The translations under genes and the position numbers were made by a program. Below the pieces are notes generated by a model, which ran no database searches, was not told the DNA's origin, and saw only the letters and a program-made list of their open reading frames with translations. This document shows positions 1 to 13,400 of a DNA stretch of 64,000 nucleotides, in pieces. The stretch lies in contig NC_079510.1 in assembly GCF_030052815.1 (NCBI RefSeq), positions 25,666,823-25,730,822 of the forward strand. Direction: 5' to 3'. This DNA is from Hevea brasiliensis. Lineage: Eukaryota; Streptophyta; Magnoliopsida; Malpighiales; Euphorbiaceae. The stretch's first letter is position 1, and each line of letters starts with the position of its first letter.

Positions 1-839
1 CTTTGAGTTAGCTTTTAAGTGAAGTTAGGTCTACTCAATTTTCTCAATAGTCTAAAAGAAAAAAATATATTACTTTAAATTACCAAAATAAATTAGAATA
101 ATATAGGTAATAATAGAATTTGGAAAAACCTAAAATCATCAACCAGCTTGCATTTACTATTAGTGTTTTTAACTTTTAGGTAGCATCTGTCTATTTTTTA
201 TTTTCAAAGACCTCATATTATAACACAAATTTTTATTATTTTATTTTTATTACATTAAAGTTAATAATTAGATTAATATACAAATAATTGGATTAATTAT
301 AGCATACAAGTTTTCATAAAAATATAATCAAATTAATAATATAATAATTTTTAAATCTCTTCTAAAAAAAAACTCTCTTCATTTTATTTTAAGTGGTTTA
401 AAAAAAAATTTAGCTCACTTTATTTATCTTTTTTAAAAATTAAGAAAATATTAATTATTTTTTTTTCTAATTTTATCTCTATTTATTGTTATTTCCAATA
501 CATTTATCTATTTTTTTTTTATCAGATCTCTCAATCTTAATTAAATATAAGAGGATGTTAGATAATTAATTTGAAAAAATTTAAAAGGACACGTATAGAG
601 TTATTTTGATATAAATATTTTTATTTATAGGATTAACTAAATTAATATTAAATTTTAATAAATAGTTATATTGAATAGTTAGATAATTATAAATAAAATA
701 ATTATAAATTAAAGCTGGTAACATTAAAAAAATTTTCCCGACCACAAACAAAAACAATAATTATTTTATTAAATTTTGTCAATTCTGAAAAAATCATAAA
801 TTAGGGTATTTCCAATTTTATAAGATGTGATATAATAAC
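1..839. other. AT-rich intergenic DNA upstream of the bZIP gene
   Basis: Very AT-rich sequence with long A and T runs. No coding region, terminal repeat or transposon protein is recognisable. The part closest to the gene probably belongs to its distal promoter, but I can name no specific element. Confidence 0.5.
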
Positions 840-1854
840 GCGAAAGCTAAAAAAAGCCATCTCTAGTCCCTACAAAAATTTCAGCTTCCTCCAACCATCA
901 ACGATTCACCGTAATCACAACCAATGGCCATCGCCCCATCATCATAAATTTGGAAATCGCTCACCTAGCTAGACCTAGTGGAAGTGGACTGCAATTGAGG
1001 AAAGGATTTTCTTTCCTCTGCATCAGCGACTACCGTACGACGACCCACACACCGTTAACTGTGAACCTTCAACGTCTACACCCATAACACACCCATAAAC
1101 CGAACAAACCTTAATTTCTGAGCTCTCCCAAATTCTTATGTTAATTTTAATATATATATATATATATTTTTGTAAATGCTCAAATTATTCTCTTCCCGTA
1201 TTGTTATCCCTTAATCTTTTCTAAATTCACCTCTGTATCCTCCATTGGCGTTTTTGGTTATCAATTTCGTAGATTTCTCACTTCTTCAGTGGATCAGGAT
1301 TCGATTTTGGTCATTTTGAGGTTCTAACTGCTGGTAATTGATTTTTTTTTTTTTTGAATCTGCATGAATTTGTGAGTTTTAGCTGTTAATTTGCATGATA
1401 ATTTGAATTGTTAATATATATTTTAGGGTTTTGTTTTATTAGTTTCTTTTGCTTTTTTCCATTATCAGAAATATGTTTTTCTTTTGTTTGTTTTGGGTCA
1501 ATTGATATGCTTTCAATTCTACTGATAAAATTTCTCCTTTAGATGCATGATACGCCTATCTCCCTTCCTTTTGTTTTGTGTATCTTCAGTAATTAATTTG
1601 TAGTGGTCGAATTATTCTACTTGGCAAATAGTATTCGTGTCTTTGCATAAGCGCTAATGCAAATTTGATTGCTCGGAATCTATTGAACTTGTTAAATGTT
1701 CCTTTCCATGGGTTGGTTATAATGTTTGCTGCAAATTTTGGCGTTGCTGATTCTTTTTTCTAGCAATTTTAGTATATGGTCTAGTTTGAGTTAATTACCG
1801 GTGTATAACGGATAAGAAGTCCCTATTATGATGTGAATAGTGGTCATATTGTAG
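840..1854 (+). promoter_or_regulatory. Promoter-proximal region, 5' leader and leader intron of the bZIP gene
   Basis: Base composition changes near 840 from AT-rich to C-rich, leader-like sequence. A probable leader exon ends at 1333 (ctg|gtaatt) and a leader intron runs to an acceptor at 1854 (ttgtag|gatgg). The coding exon then has 41 bases of leader before the ATG. A leader intron is plausible for plant bZIP genes. The transcription start is not determined; if it lies upstream of about 920, a very short upstream ORF (ATG at 924, seven codons) would be in the leader. Confidence 0.55.
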
Positions 1855-1895
1855 GATGGTTTAAAGAATTATTGGAAGGTTATATATATATAACT

Positions 1896-4453
1896 ATGGG
1901 CAGCAGTGAGATGGATAAACCAGCGAAGGAGAAAGAGGCAAAGGCCCTGGCTAGCGCCAGTGCGCAGGTCTACTTGTGTGTTTATTAAAGTCGTTATTGC
2001 TCATTTTAGATTACACATTTTTACCTGCCCAAAGTGAACCAGTTTAGTCTTGTTTTCTTCAGGAGCTGACTTCAACTACCAGCACTGGAACTGTAAATCC
2101 TGATTGGACAGGATTTCAGGTATGGTAAATAAGGGCCTTCCTTTTTCTTTATTAAAAAAAGGAAAGAATAGAGGGATTTTTGTGTTCATTAGTATTGAGA
2201 TTGTTATGTGTGTTGGTTGTTTTTTCAACAGGCATATTCTCCTATACCTCCACATGGGTTCTTGGCATCAAGCCCCCAAGCTCACCCATATATGTGGGGG
2301 GTTCAGGTATTCATGATTTCTTCGTGATATTTAGGGTTTATGCATCAGTTATTATTGAAGCTAAATACATATAACAGCTTAAATTGGCTAAATTTGGATG
2401 TTATGGTTTATGTTAAAGATTGAATGTTTGACTCTCAAGAAAGAAGGTAGTGAGCACTTAGGAGAGATTGAAGTAATAAATCTTTTTAACTATTTATTCT
2501 GGAGATGGACTGACTTAATTTATTCTGGAGATAGAATGAGTTAAGTAGGGCATTGGCATTTGCTTGTAGCTAAAGTGGAGCTCAACTAATGTTTTTTTGT
2601 GCTTTGATGAGCTTGAGCATGATAATTTGCCTGATTGAACTTGTTAATTAACCTCGGTCAACATGCTTTTTCGCTTCTTCTCCTTTTTTTTTTTTAAAAA
2701 AAAAATTATTAAGATTGTGCTACTTTTTTTTTTGAAATTTTTTATGAAGATATAACTTGTTGCAAAAGAATTTGTCATAGCAAAAGAATTTGTCATTTGT
2801 TTTCATACTAGTTTTGCTTCAAAGTGTGAACTCAATTTGTTATGATATTGTTTTTAAATAAGTTTATCTGGAATTTACGTTGGTTTTTGAGCATAATATC
2901 TAATTCAATTAGGACCTTCTGCTAGGCTTTTGCAACTCCATATTAATTTGTTGAATGCAAGTTTGAAACTCAATTGTTAGCTTTTCCAGAGGTTTGACTT
3001 TAAGCTAGATTACGCTTGAATTAACATGACCATCAATTGAAACGACATCAGTTAGCTAATGTGCTATATGCCCTTAGCCAATAAATGCAGTAAATTATTT
3101 TTCAATTGCATAAAATTTTTGTCTCATCTAATCTTCTTATGATTTAGATATTCTTTATGCTGATCTTATTCACACTCTTCTAGTATGCTTAAAATCTTTT
3201 CATTGTAAAAGATTTATTGTTTTTGTTCAGCTTATATGATTGAAACTTGACAATGGAAATTGGTGCAGTTCTAATGTAAATTTCTCATCGCAGCATATCA
3301 TGCCCCCATATGGTACCCCACCACATCCATATGTTGCCATGTATCCCCATGGTGGCATATATGCTCATCCATCCATTCCTCCGGTATTATTTTTTTTCAT
3401 GCTTCACATTTTTTTCCATGCAAATTATTCTGTTCTCTTCATATTTTTTATTCATCAAAAAGTTATCCTTTTTCCTTATATAGGGATCTTATCCATTTAG
3501 TCCTTTTGCAATGCCTTCCCCAAATGGTATCGCTGAGGCATCTGTGAGTTTTCTGTGCCAAATTTGTCCGCGATTATTGCTACTTATAGGAGGTGTCTTA
3601 CTTAGAAATTAACTTGAAATAAGTTTGGTATAGGGATATACACCTGGCAGCACAGAAGCAGATGGCAAGCCTTCTGAAGTGAAGGAAAAATTGCCCATTA
3701 AAAGGTCCAAAGGAAGTTTGGGCAGTTTAAACATGATTACAGGGAAGAATAATGAGCTCGGTAAAACATGTGGAGCATCTGCTAATGGAGTTTATTCTAA
3801 AAGGTATTATTGCCTAAATGTGCATGAATGGAATATGTGTTGTTGGTAAGATAATTGTAATATTTGTTGGTAGTTTGTAGATTTGTGCCTGCTGATTGGT
3901 AGGTGGTAGAGGTTTGGACTTTGAATTTTGTTCCAACTTCCAAGCTACCCATTTATGTTCCTTTGATTTGAAGTTTGGATGAAATTGTACACAACAGAGG
4001 AAGGAGGCAAAGTTTAAGTGATAGCCAGTTGTAACTAAGATATTTGATGGGATGCAAGGAAATCTATGGATCCCTAACAAAAAGCCATTTATAGAAGGCC
4101 CTTTCTCTGTCCACCTGCACTATCCTGATCAGATTTAACCTTTTGTGTTCTATATTAATTAGTTTAATCGGTGAAAATTGCTTATAGAAACTAAAAGGAT
4201 GTGTTTTCGTACATTCTTATTTTTGAAGATTATTTTGCAGTACGTTTTTAGTTCCAGGGAATGGAGGATCGTGTATCGCCCTGGCTTACAGATTTGTGTT
4301 TCTCATTATTTTTCTGGCTACTGAAAATTTTGATTATTAAAAACGTTAATGTGTTTAGGTGGTGTTAGATAGTAGCCCTAAAAGTAGATATTTCTGAGTA
4401 GAAAATAGAAGAAATAATAGAATCGGGGGGGGGTGGGGGGTGGGTGGGTTTGC

Positions 4454-4495
<42 letters not shown>

Positions 4496-7400
4496 AGAGA
4501 ATTTTAGAGAGAAGATAGAGAATATTATTGATCTGAATTCAGAATTCAGAATGCCTAATACAGGTATTTCAACTCCCTTTTATAACAGATTTCCCTCCAA
4601 TTCCCTAATAATTGCTCTTAACAACTAACAGCTGTAACTACTCATAGTTTCCCTTCAAAACAATTAACAACTACTCAACAGACCTAAGAAACTTTTCCTC
4701 CACAATTCTGATCTGCTTTACTAGCTCAATTACATATTCCTTTCCTTTTTTCTGTATTTTCTCCTTCTATACAGAACAGGTGGTCCCTTTTTTTCAGTGT
4801 CTTTTGGCTGCATTGACTTATTAGTATTTCCAAATAGATCTATTGATGTTGAAATTACTCTTGATATGTAGTGCTGAGAGCGCAAGCGAAGGCACAAGTG
4901 AAGGAAGCGATGCAAATTCTCAGAACGTAAGTGCAATGCAGCTCACTTTCGTTTATGGATCTGAACTTCTATTTACTGCCTTATGCTCTATTCTATTTGC
5001 ATCAACCACTTCAAAGGTGGATTATCTGTTTCATGAACTTTGTTGCTCAGAGGGTTCCTTAGTTTTTCCAGAAGTTGATGGTTGTCTGCATGGCCTTTAT
5101 AAATGTTTCGACTAAATAGTGTAGCTTCATATAATCTCAAGCACTTGTGGGGCATTGTTATCAGTAATAGTACATTTATAATGACAGCATGAAAATTTGG
5201 TTAGGTTAAATGTTGATTAGCTTTCCCTTTTTCCATAAATTTTTTCTTTTCTGATCAAGGAATATGTAAATTAGTGCTAATGATCACGTGTTAGATTTGC
5301 AAGTACAGTTAGTCTGTGCATGTACCAATTTTATGGAGTCAATAAATTTTTAGGAATGTTGCTGTTATCACCTTTGAATGTTTGGGCTGAAAATCACACC
5401 ACACAACTAACTTCAGTCTGGCTGTCTTGCAGCCTTTTTTTTTTTTTTTTTTTTTTTTTAGCACAGTATACAATAACTTAATGTTGCAGTAGATGTCTAC
5501 ATATCCCTCAGGAAGGGGAAAAGATACCATGTAATTGGAACTGTGGCTTCCTGCTAATTTCTATTAGCCAGAAAGTATATCTGCAAGAGGGCATGTATTA
5601 TTGCTAAGCATTAATTTGCATCCATATATCTAAGATTACAAGAATTAAATTTATTAATATCCAACTTCGAGGGGGTTTGGCATAGCTTATGAAAATTAGC
5701 TTATAAGCAATAATTTAACCTTATAAGATTTAAAATTTTAAGCAATCACATGTTTGGTTAAAGTACTTATAAGTGGCTGATAAATAGTTAATATGTTTGG
5801 TGAAAGTAGCTTATAAACATATTTATTTTTAAAATTACTAAAAAGGGTATTAAATGAAATGTAATACGGTATCGTAATCAGTTAAACTAGCTTATAAACA
5901 TGGTGCCTATAAGCACCAAAACAAAAAGTTGATCCCCCTAGTTTATTTTTTTTAGCATATAAACAAACATGTCAATTTATTTTTAGAGCTTATAAGCTTG
6001 TTGGACAGGCTTATAAGCTAAGACAATTTGTATCCTGGTTATGGCTTGTCCAATTTCATCTACCCTCTAGGTTTGGCTATTGGTAAGGAATTAAGCTTCT
6101 TTGGGATTATGTTCCTCAATGCCATTATATGTAACTACGAAACAGTTTTTTCCATTCTTCATGATATCAAAAGCATTGTCCATTTGAAAAACTCATTTAA
6201 AGAAGACGGTCTACAAAACACTGGATAACTAAATTTTAGAGCATATGAAAATGATATTTCTTGGATATTTTAGAAACTGATTCTAGATAATAAATTGTAA
6301 TGTGAAGAGGATTCCAATTGCATTAAAAAGTTCCTGAAAGAGAACATCTTTATCTTGCCTCCAACAAATATTGTTATTTTTAAAGACCATTTTGTGATAA
6401 TGCTTCAATAGGCGCCTCAAGTTTTTTGGCAAATTTTTAGGAATCGATGTGCTGCCAAGTTGGCCACTGAGATTTGAGAAGCCTGAAGGGACAATGATAG
6501 TGTATGTTTTTTTTTTTGTTTTGTTTGCGGATGATATTGTTTGCGGATGATATTGTTCTGATAGATGAGACACGAGAAGGAGTCAATAGGAAGCTAGAAC
6601 TTTGGAGAAGTACTCTAGAGTCAAAGGGTTTTAAGTTAAGTAGAACGAAGACAGAGTACATACATTGCAAGTTCAGTGAAGGCCAAACTGGTAATAGGGA
6701 ATGAGTTAGTTTGAATGGAGTGGTACTGTTCCAAAGTAATCACTTTAAATATCTAGGCTCAGTCCTTCAAGTAGATGGGGGATGTGAGGAGGATGTTAGT
6801 CATAGGATTAAAGCCGGATGGTTGAAGTGGAGACGTGCCACGGGAGTTTTATGTGATCGTAAGATTCCCAATAAATTAAAAGGAAAATTTTACCGTCTGA
6901 CCATAATGCCAGGCTATGTTATATGGTAGTGAGTGTTGGGCACTGAAAGAGTCATATGCATCTAAGTTAAGAGTTGCAGAGATGAGAATGTTAAGGTGGA
7001 TGAGTGGCCATACTAGACTAGATAAAGTCCGTAATGAAAGTATTAGAGAAAAGATAGGAGTGGTGCCAATTGAAGTTAAGTTGAGAGAAGGGAGATTAAG
7101 GTGGTTTGGTCATGTGAAGCGTAGACATACGGAGGCTCCAGTTAGACAAGTAGAGCACATTAGGTTAGAGGATAGAAAGAAAAAAAGGGGTAGACCTAAA
7201 TTGACTTGGAGGAGAGTAGTACAACATGACTTAGAAGTATTACACATTTCTGAGGATTTAACCCAAAATCGTTCAGAGTGGAAAAAGCGAATCCATATAG
7301 CCGACCCCAAATTTTTGGGATAAAGGCTTAGTTGAGTTGAGTTGAGTTGAGTTGAGTTGAGTTTTGGGGGGGGGGGGGAGTTTAGGGGAGTGTCTTTGGC

Positions 7401-10400
7401 ACTATTTAATATTATTTGGTGGGCCCTTCTACATTAATTGTTTGTTTCTTTGTTTTTTGGTTATAATTGTTTGGGCGCGGTGGGGGTGGGGTGTGTGCTT
7501 TGCTTTTTATTCAAGCCTTAAGATGGTCTATTTAAAGGGTTTCAGATCTAGGCTTGTTTCTGAGATAGCATGCTGTTTTGCCCTAGTAAATTTTGTATGT
7601 TTCATTCATCATATAGGACAAGGACTTATGGAATCAAGGCACTTTCATTATTAGTTTTTATTCCCCCTTGTAAAAATATTCTCATACATTCTGATTTCCT
7701 TGACCTTTGTAGGACTCGCAAATGAAGTCAGGTGGAAGGCAAGATTCTCAAGAAGGTTCAATTGTAATAATTTTGTTGTATCATGAGTCACTATGTTGGC
7801 AATTACATGTTTATTAATGAAGAATTTCTAATATCTATATTACAGCTGATGCATCTCAGAATGGTGGTTCTGTGCATGGTCCTCAGAATGTAGGACAGAG
7901 TACGCCTAATACAATCATGAACCAGACTATGCCTGTCATGCCAATACCTGCTACAGGTGCCCCAGGAGTGCTACCTGGACCCACAACCAACTTAAATATT
8001 GGAATGGACTACTGGGGAGCCCCAGCTTCATCTACTATCCCTGCAATCCGTGGGAAGGTTCCAGCTACTCCAGTAGCTGGAGGAATTGTTACTACTGGAT
8101 CTCGGGATACTGTTCAATCACAGATTTGGTTACAGGTTAATCTTTGTCCATGAATTGTTTGTTTCAAACTGTAAATGTTTTTTTTTCCTTTGTCATTGTT
8201 TTACACCAACTGCCATGAATTATATGCTCACAAACCTGCACGGTGCATGCTGCTGCTGATTGAAGTAACAACTTGTGATTCTGATATATCCTGGATGATA
8301 TCTCTAAGTCAAATTTTCTTAAAATAGGAGGAAAAAAGAAGTATCCTTTGGGTGCATAGGGTTCTCAGAAGCTTCTTCTAATGCATGAGAATTAAATACT
8401 TGTGGACAGGGGGTTAATTAAGCTTATGCAACTGCATCTATTAATATCATGCAATTGTGCACGTACGTAGTGCTCTTAATTTCCTTCTTGGTCATATTCT
8501 AATAGTTCCAATCAATATTTTAAGCAAGTTTTTTAAGGTTCCAACTTAAATACAAAATTGGATTAGTCAGCTTTTTTGCTTCTAGATTTCAGGTTTTATC
8601 GAATTTATTGACTGTTGAAACAACTCACTCATGAAGCAATTTGGTTTTTGGCCATCTGCAGAATTTAAATTCTGTTTCTTTACAATAGAAAGATCGATTG
8701 TCAAAGCACCTTTTTTATAGAGAGAATCAAAATAATAATTCTTTGGTAATTTGTAACAAATATATTGGAGCTTTGATTTTTTGGTGTCTCTCTCCAGGAT
8801 GCATCATTTAAACCCTGTTATACTGCAGTTTAGGATTTAGATGAGACTTTGTAATTTATTTATTTATTTTACCTTCTTTCTATATTTATTTTATGTTTCA
8901 GCTTCATTGTTATCTATTAGTGTCTGGTAAGTGTTTCTGTATTTTCTAGGCTCTATATACTGATGTTAAGGCAGCAGCAGCATAGTTGATTTCTTGATAT
9001 GCTAGATGCTTTAGGTTATTGCATCAAAGTAGTTGTATTTTCTTTACAAGAGATGAACTAATAGGATTATATGGTTTACTAACCTGATGAAAGTAAAGAG
9101 AGATTTGGGGGAAAAAGATAAAACAATCTTTCAATTGAAGCCTCAATTTTACGAAGTTCTTTTGTTTTTTTGAAATTTCATCTGCCATACTTTTTTTTAT
9201 GATAATGGTAAAGATGTGTCATATATTGGTGCTAGAAATGATTTATGAATTTGTGGTAATTACCATGTGGCAGAGGTTTCTGTTAGGTAGAATCTAACAG
9301 AAGATATTCCAATAGAAGATGATAGAAGGAAAGATAGAATAGAGAAGAAAAAAGAGAGAAGATAGAAAGATCAAGAAGAAGAGGGAAGAGAAGTAGCATT
9401 ATTGTTCCAGAATTCAGAATGCCAATACAAGAAAGCTAAATCCTTTTAATACACATTTCCCTCCAATTTCTATAACTGCTCTAACCTCCTCTAACAGCTG
9501 CAACTACTTACAATTTCCCTCCAATTACTAATAACTACTTCAACAGATTCTCAACAATTAACAAACTTTCGCTCTTAAACAACTACTCATGTGCCCATAT
9601 GCCTATTATTATCCTTATTTCTATATCTTCTTCTCCTATATGTAACTATAGCCCTTCCATGAGAGCATTCCTGACCCCAAGAATGCTGGAAGTCAGGGAA
9701 CTAGGTCTGTAGAAAGCTTCTGTCTTCCTAAATGGCTTCCTCATCAGACAAATTAATCCACTTAACCAAGTCTTGGACTACTTGCTGACCCCCTCTCTCT
9801 ACAGTTATGGTGCTAAGAATGCTGGCAGGACCCACAATAATTTCATTCTCATGCATAGCAGGCAGCTGTGTTTGAGGCACCACATTATCTCCTACCTTCT
9901 TTTTAAGGAGAGACATGAAATACAAGATGGATGGCTGCATTTTCAGGCATCTGCAGCTTATAGGCAACCTGCCCCACTCTCTTTAAAACTTGGAAAGGCC
10001 ATAAAATTTAGCTGCCAACTTCAAGTTTTTCTTTAATACCAAAGAGCTCTGTGTATATGGCTGAAGCTTCAAATAAACCCAATCACCTTCCTGAAATTCT
10101 CTCACACTAAATTTCTTATCTATTTGTTGCTTCATCCTGTTTCTAGCTTGCTCCAAATTGGTTTTCAAAATATCATGGATTTGCTGTCATTGAACATAGA
10201 AGTCAGCTACAGCCTGGACTCAAGTTTCAATAGGTAATACAGCAGGAAGAGTAGAGGGATAGTACCCATATAAGGCCTCAAAATGGGTCTTTTTTATGGA
10301 GCTACGTTATGTAGAATTATACCACAATTCAGCTAGAGGCAACCACCTACTCCAAGACTGAGGTTGATGATGACATATACACCTCAAATAGGCTTCTAAG

Positions 10401-13400
10401 CACTGATTCAAAATGCTCAGTTTGCCCATCCTTTTGAGGATGATAGGCACTACTATAAGAGATAGTAGTTCCCATTTTTTTAAAGAACTCTACACTGGAT
10501 AAGCAGAATTATCTCCATTGCACTGAGCACAATCAGCACACTGATGCACCCACTGAAACACATCTGAGTGGATACAAGGCCAGTGAAATGCTTTTGCAAC
10601 CTCAAATAAGTGTTTGGCATGCCATAATTGCCCCCCATTGCACTATTATGATATTGCAATCAATTTCTTCCTTAAATAGTCACTAGTGTCCACATACAAC
10701 CTTTGTTCATGATACAAGAGCCCTTGCTTCGACTGATACTTGGAATGAGCAGCATCATCTGCTGAAAGTTGAGCCACTAAAATATTAGCTTTATCATCTT
10801 GCTTGTTGCTAGCAATTAAGAGGTTTTTCTAAGTTGGAACAATTACAGAATGAAGTGCATAAACCCTTTGAGTAGCAGAATGTGGCTTCCTGGAGAGAGC
10901 ATCTGCAGCTTTGTTATCACTCCCTCTTCTATAAAGATTTTTATAGTCTAACCCCAACAAATTAGAAATTCCTCTTTGCTGCAAATTTGTGTGAAGTCTC
11001 TGCTCCAATAGATACTTGATGCTTTCGTGATCAGTCTTGATATAAAAGGTGCCCTGTTCCAGATAATGTCTCCATTTAGAGACAGCATATGTAATGGCCA
11101 ATTGCTCTTTTTCATAGACTGAAAGAGCTTGATTCCTCACTCCAAAAGCTTTTGAAATATAAGCTATAGGATGGCCATGTTGTTGCAGAATAGCATCCAT
11201 ACCCATACTGCTTGCATCAATCTCGACTACAAAGGGTTGTGTAAAATTTGGAAGGGACAGTACTGGTGCTGAAGACAGAGCTGCTCTAAGTGACTCAAAA
11301 GCCTTCTGAGCAGCTGAAGACTAATTAAACCCATGCTTCTTAAGTAAATCAGTTAATGGTTTACAAATAAACCCATAATGCTTAATAAATTTTCTGTAGT
11401 AACTAGTGAGGCCAAGAAGACTTCTCAACTCTTTAACTGAAGAAGGGACAGGCTATGAGAATATAGACTGTATTTTCTCTGGATTTGTAGCTACACTTTC
11501 ACCAGAGATGATATGGCCTAGATAATCCACCTGCTTCTGCTCAAAAGAACACTTGGACATCTTAGCAAAAAGCTGCTGGTCCTGCAACACCTTGAATGCA
11601 GCTTCTAAATGCTCCAAGTGAGATTCTAAATCTGGGCTGTAAATGATAACATCATCAAAGAAAACCAGTACAAACTTCCCAAGATATTTCTGGAATATGT
11701 GATTCATCAACCTGTGAAATGTAGCAGGGGCAACATTAGTCAACGCAAAGGGCATAATAGTAAATTCATAATGCGCTTGATGTGTCTTAAAGGCAGTTTT
11801 GGAATGTTCGCAGTCTCCATACGAATTTGATGATAACCAGCTCTCAAATCTATTTTACTAAACATCTCAGCACCATGAAGTTCATCCAACAAATCCTCAA
11901 TCATAGGAAAAGGGAATTTATTTTTGACAGTACTATCATTCAATCTCCTATAATCAATACAAAATCTTCATGTTCCATCTTTCTTATTTATTAAAAGGAC
12001 TGGTGAAGAAAATGGGCTAGAGCTTGGCTGAATGATTTTTGAGGTTAACATATCATTCACAAGTTTCTTAATTTCGGTCTTTTGGTTATGGGGATACTTG
12101 TATCTATATGGTCTTACATTAATAGGTTTTGTGCCTGGCAGTAAGGAAATGCTATGGTTGTGGGATCTAAAAGGAGGCAAGGAAGTTGGTTCTTCAAAGA
12201 TATGGTGGTATTTATCATGAAGAGATTGAATAGCTGGATCTATAGTACCTTTAGAGACTGAACACAATAAATTCTCTTGCTGTAGAAAAGAACCTGCAGC
12301 AGATGGTGCCAACTGCTCCACATAAAAGGGGGGTGATTGAAAATCATGTCCTTGCTTATGAATTAATTTCCCAAAGCTAACACATTCCTGTAATACACAA
12401 GATTCACCACCATCTCTGGTTCCTTGTAATGTAACCCTATTTCCATCCTTACGAAAAGAAATCTTTAACCCTTCAAAATAAGAAAGTATAGGATTAACAC
12501 TTTTCATCCAATCCACTCCAGTATTATATCAAAACCCCCAAATCTAAAATCCTCATAGGGAAAGAAAATTGATGCTGCTGGACCTGCCAATGAAAAACAG
12601 GAAACATAGTAGAACTCACTATTTTTCTGCCATCAGCCACTCTCACTACTTTCATCCAAAATGTATAAGTGTTACCACTATCTACAAGAATCACCAGCTG
12701 CCTATATTTGTATCTCCCAAGAAATTTGATAGTGTCTATACCCTGACTACCCTCTAACAGCTGCAACTAATTACAATTTCCCTCCATTTATTGATAACTA
12801 CTTCAACAGATTCTTAAAAACTAACAAACTTTCCCTCTTAAACGACTACTCACGTGCCCATATGCCTTTTATTATCCTTATTTCTCTATCTTCTTCTCCT
12901 ATATGTAACAGTTCCCTGTCTAAGATGAGTATCTCACAATGAAACTTCACTTTAGAATTTTTCTCAACCCACCCTATTGGCTGTCGGTGTATGTTTGTAT
13001 ATAAGACATTGTAACAGGAAGCCCTGTTGTCTTGGTAATACTAGGGCAAAAATATTATTCCAAAAATTTATGCACTTAAGAAAAGGAATTCAAGTTTTGT
13101 TTTTAAAAGACAGAAGAGTGTGAGAAATGAACTTTGAGGGGGAAAACTGGAAATTATAAATGGTTCAATCTGCAGAAAAAGGAGTAGAATGTGAATGGCA
13201 GAGAATGGGAGTGATGCTGTCTTTTTCTTATATTTTTAATTGAAATTACTGTGTCAAATCCCATTTATCTTTTGAAAAGCAAATTATTATTAAAAGACAG
13301 CAGCTTGCCAGCTGCACTAGTATTCTATCATGATGGTCATAGTCTCTTATGTATTTATGTATTTTTATTTATTTATCAATAGGATGAAAGAGAGCTGAAG

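Noticed and set aside
4440..4628. Arg/Glu-repeat protein
   Set aside because: The frame is a (GA)n microsatellite inside a solo LTR.
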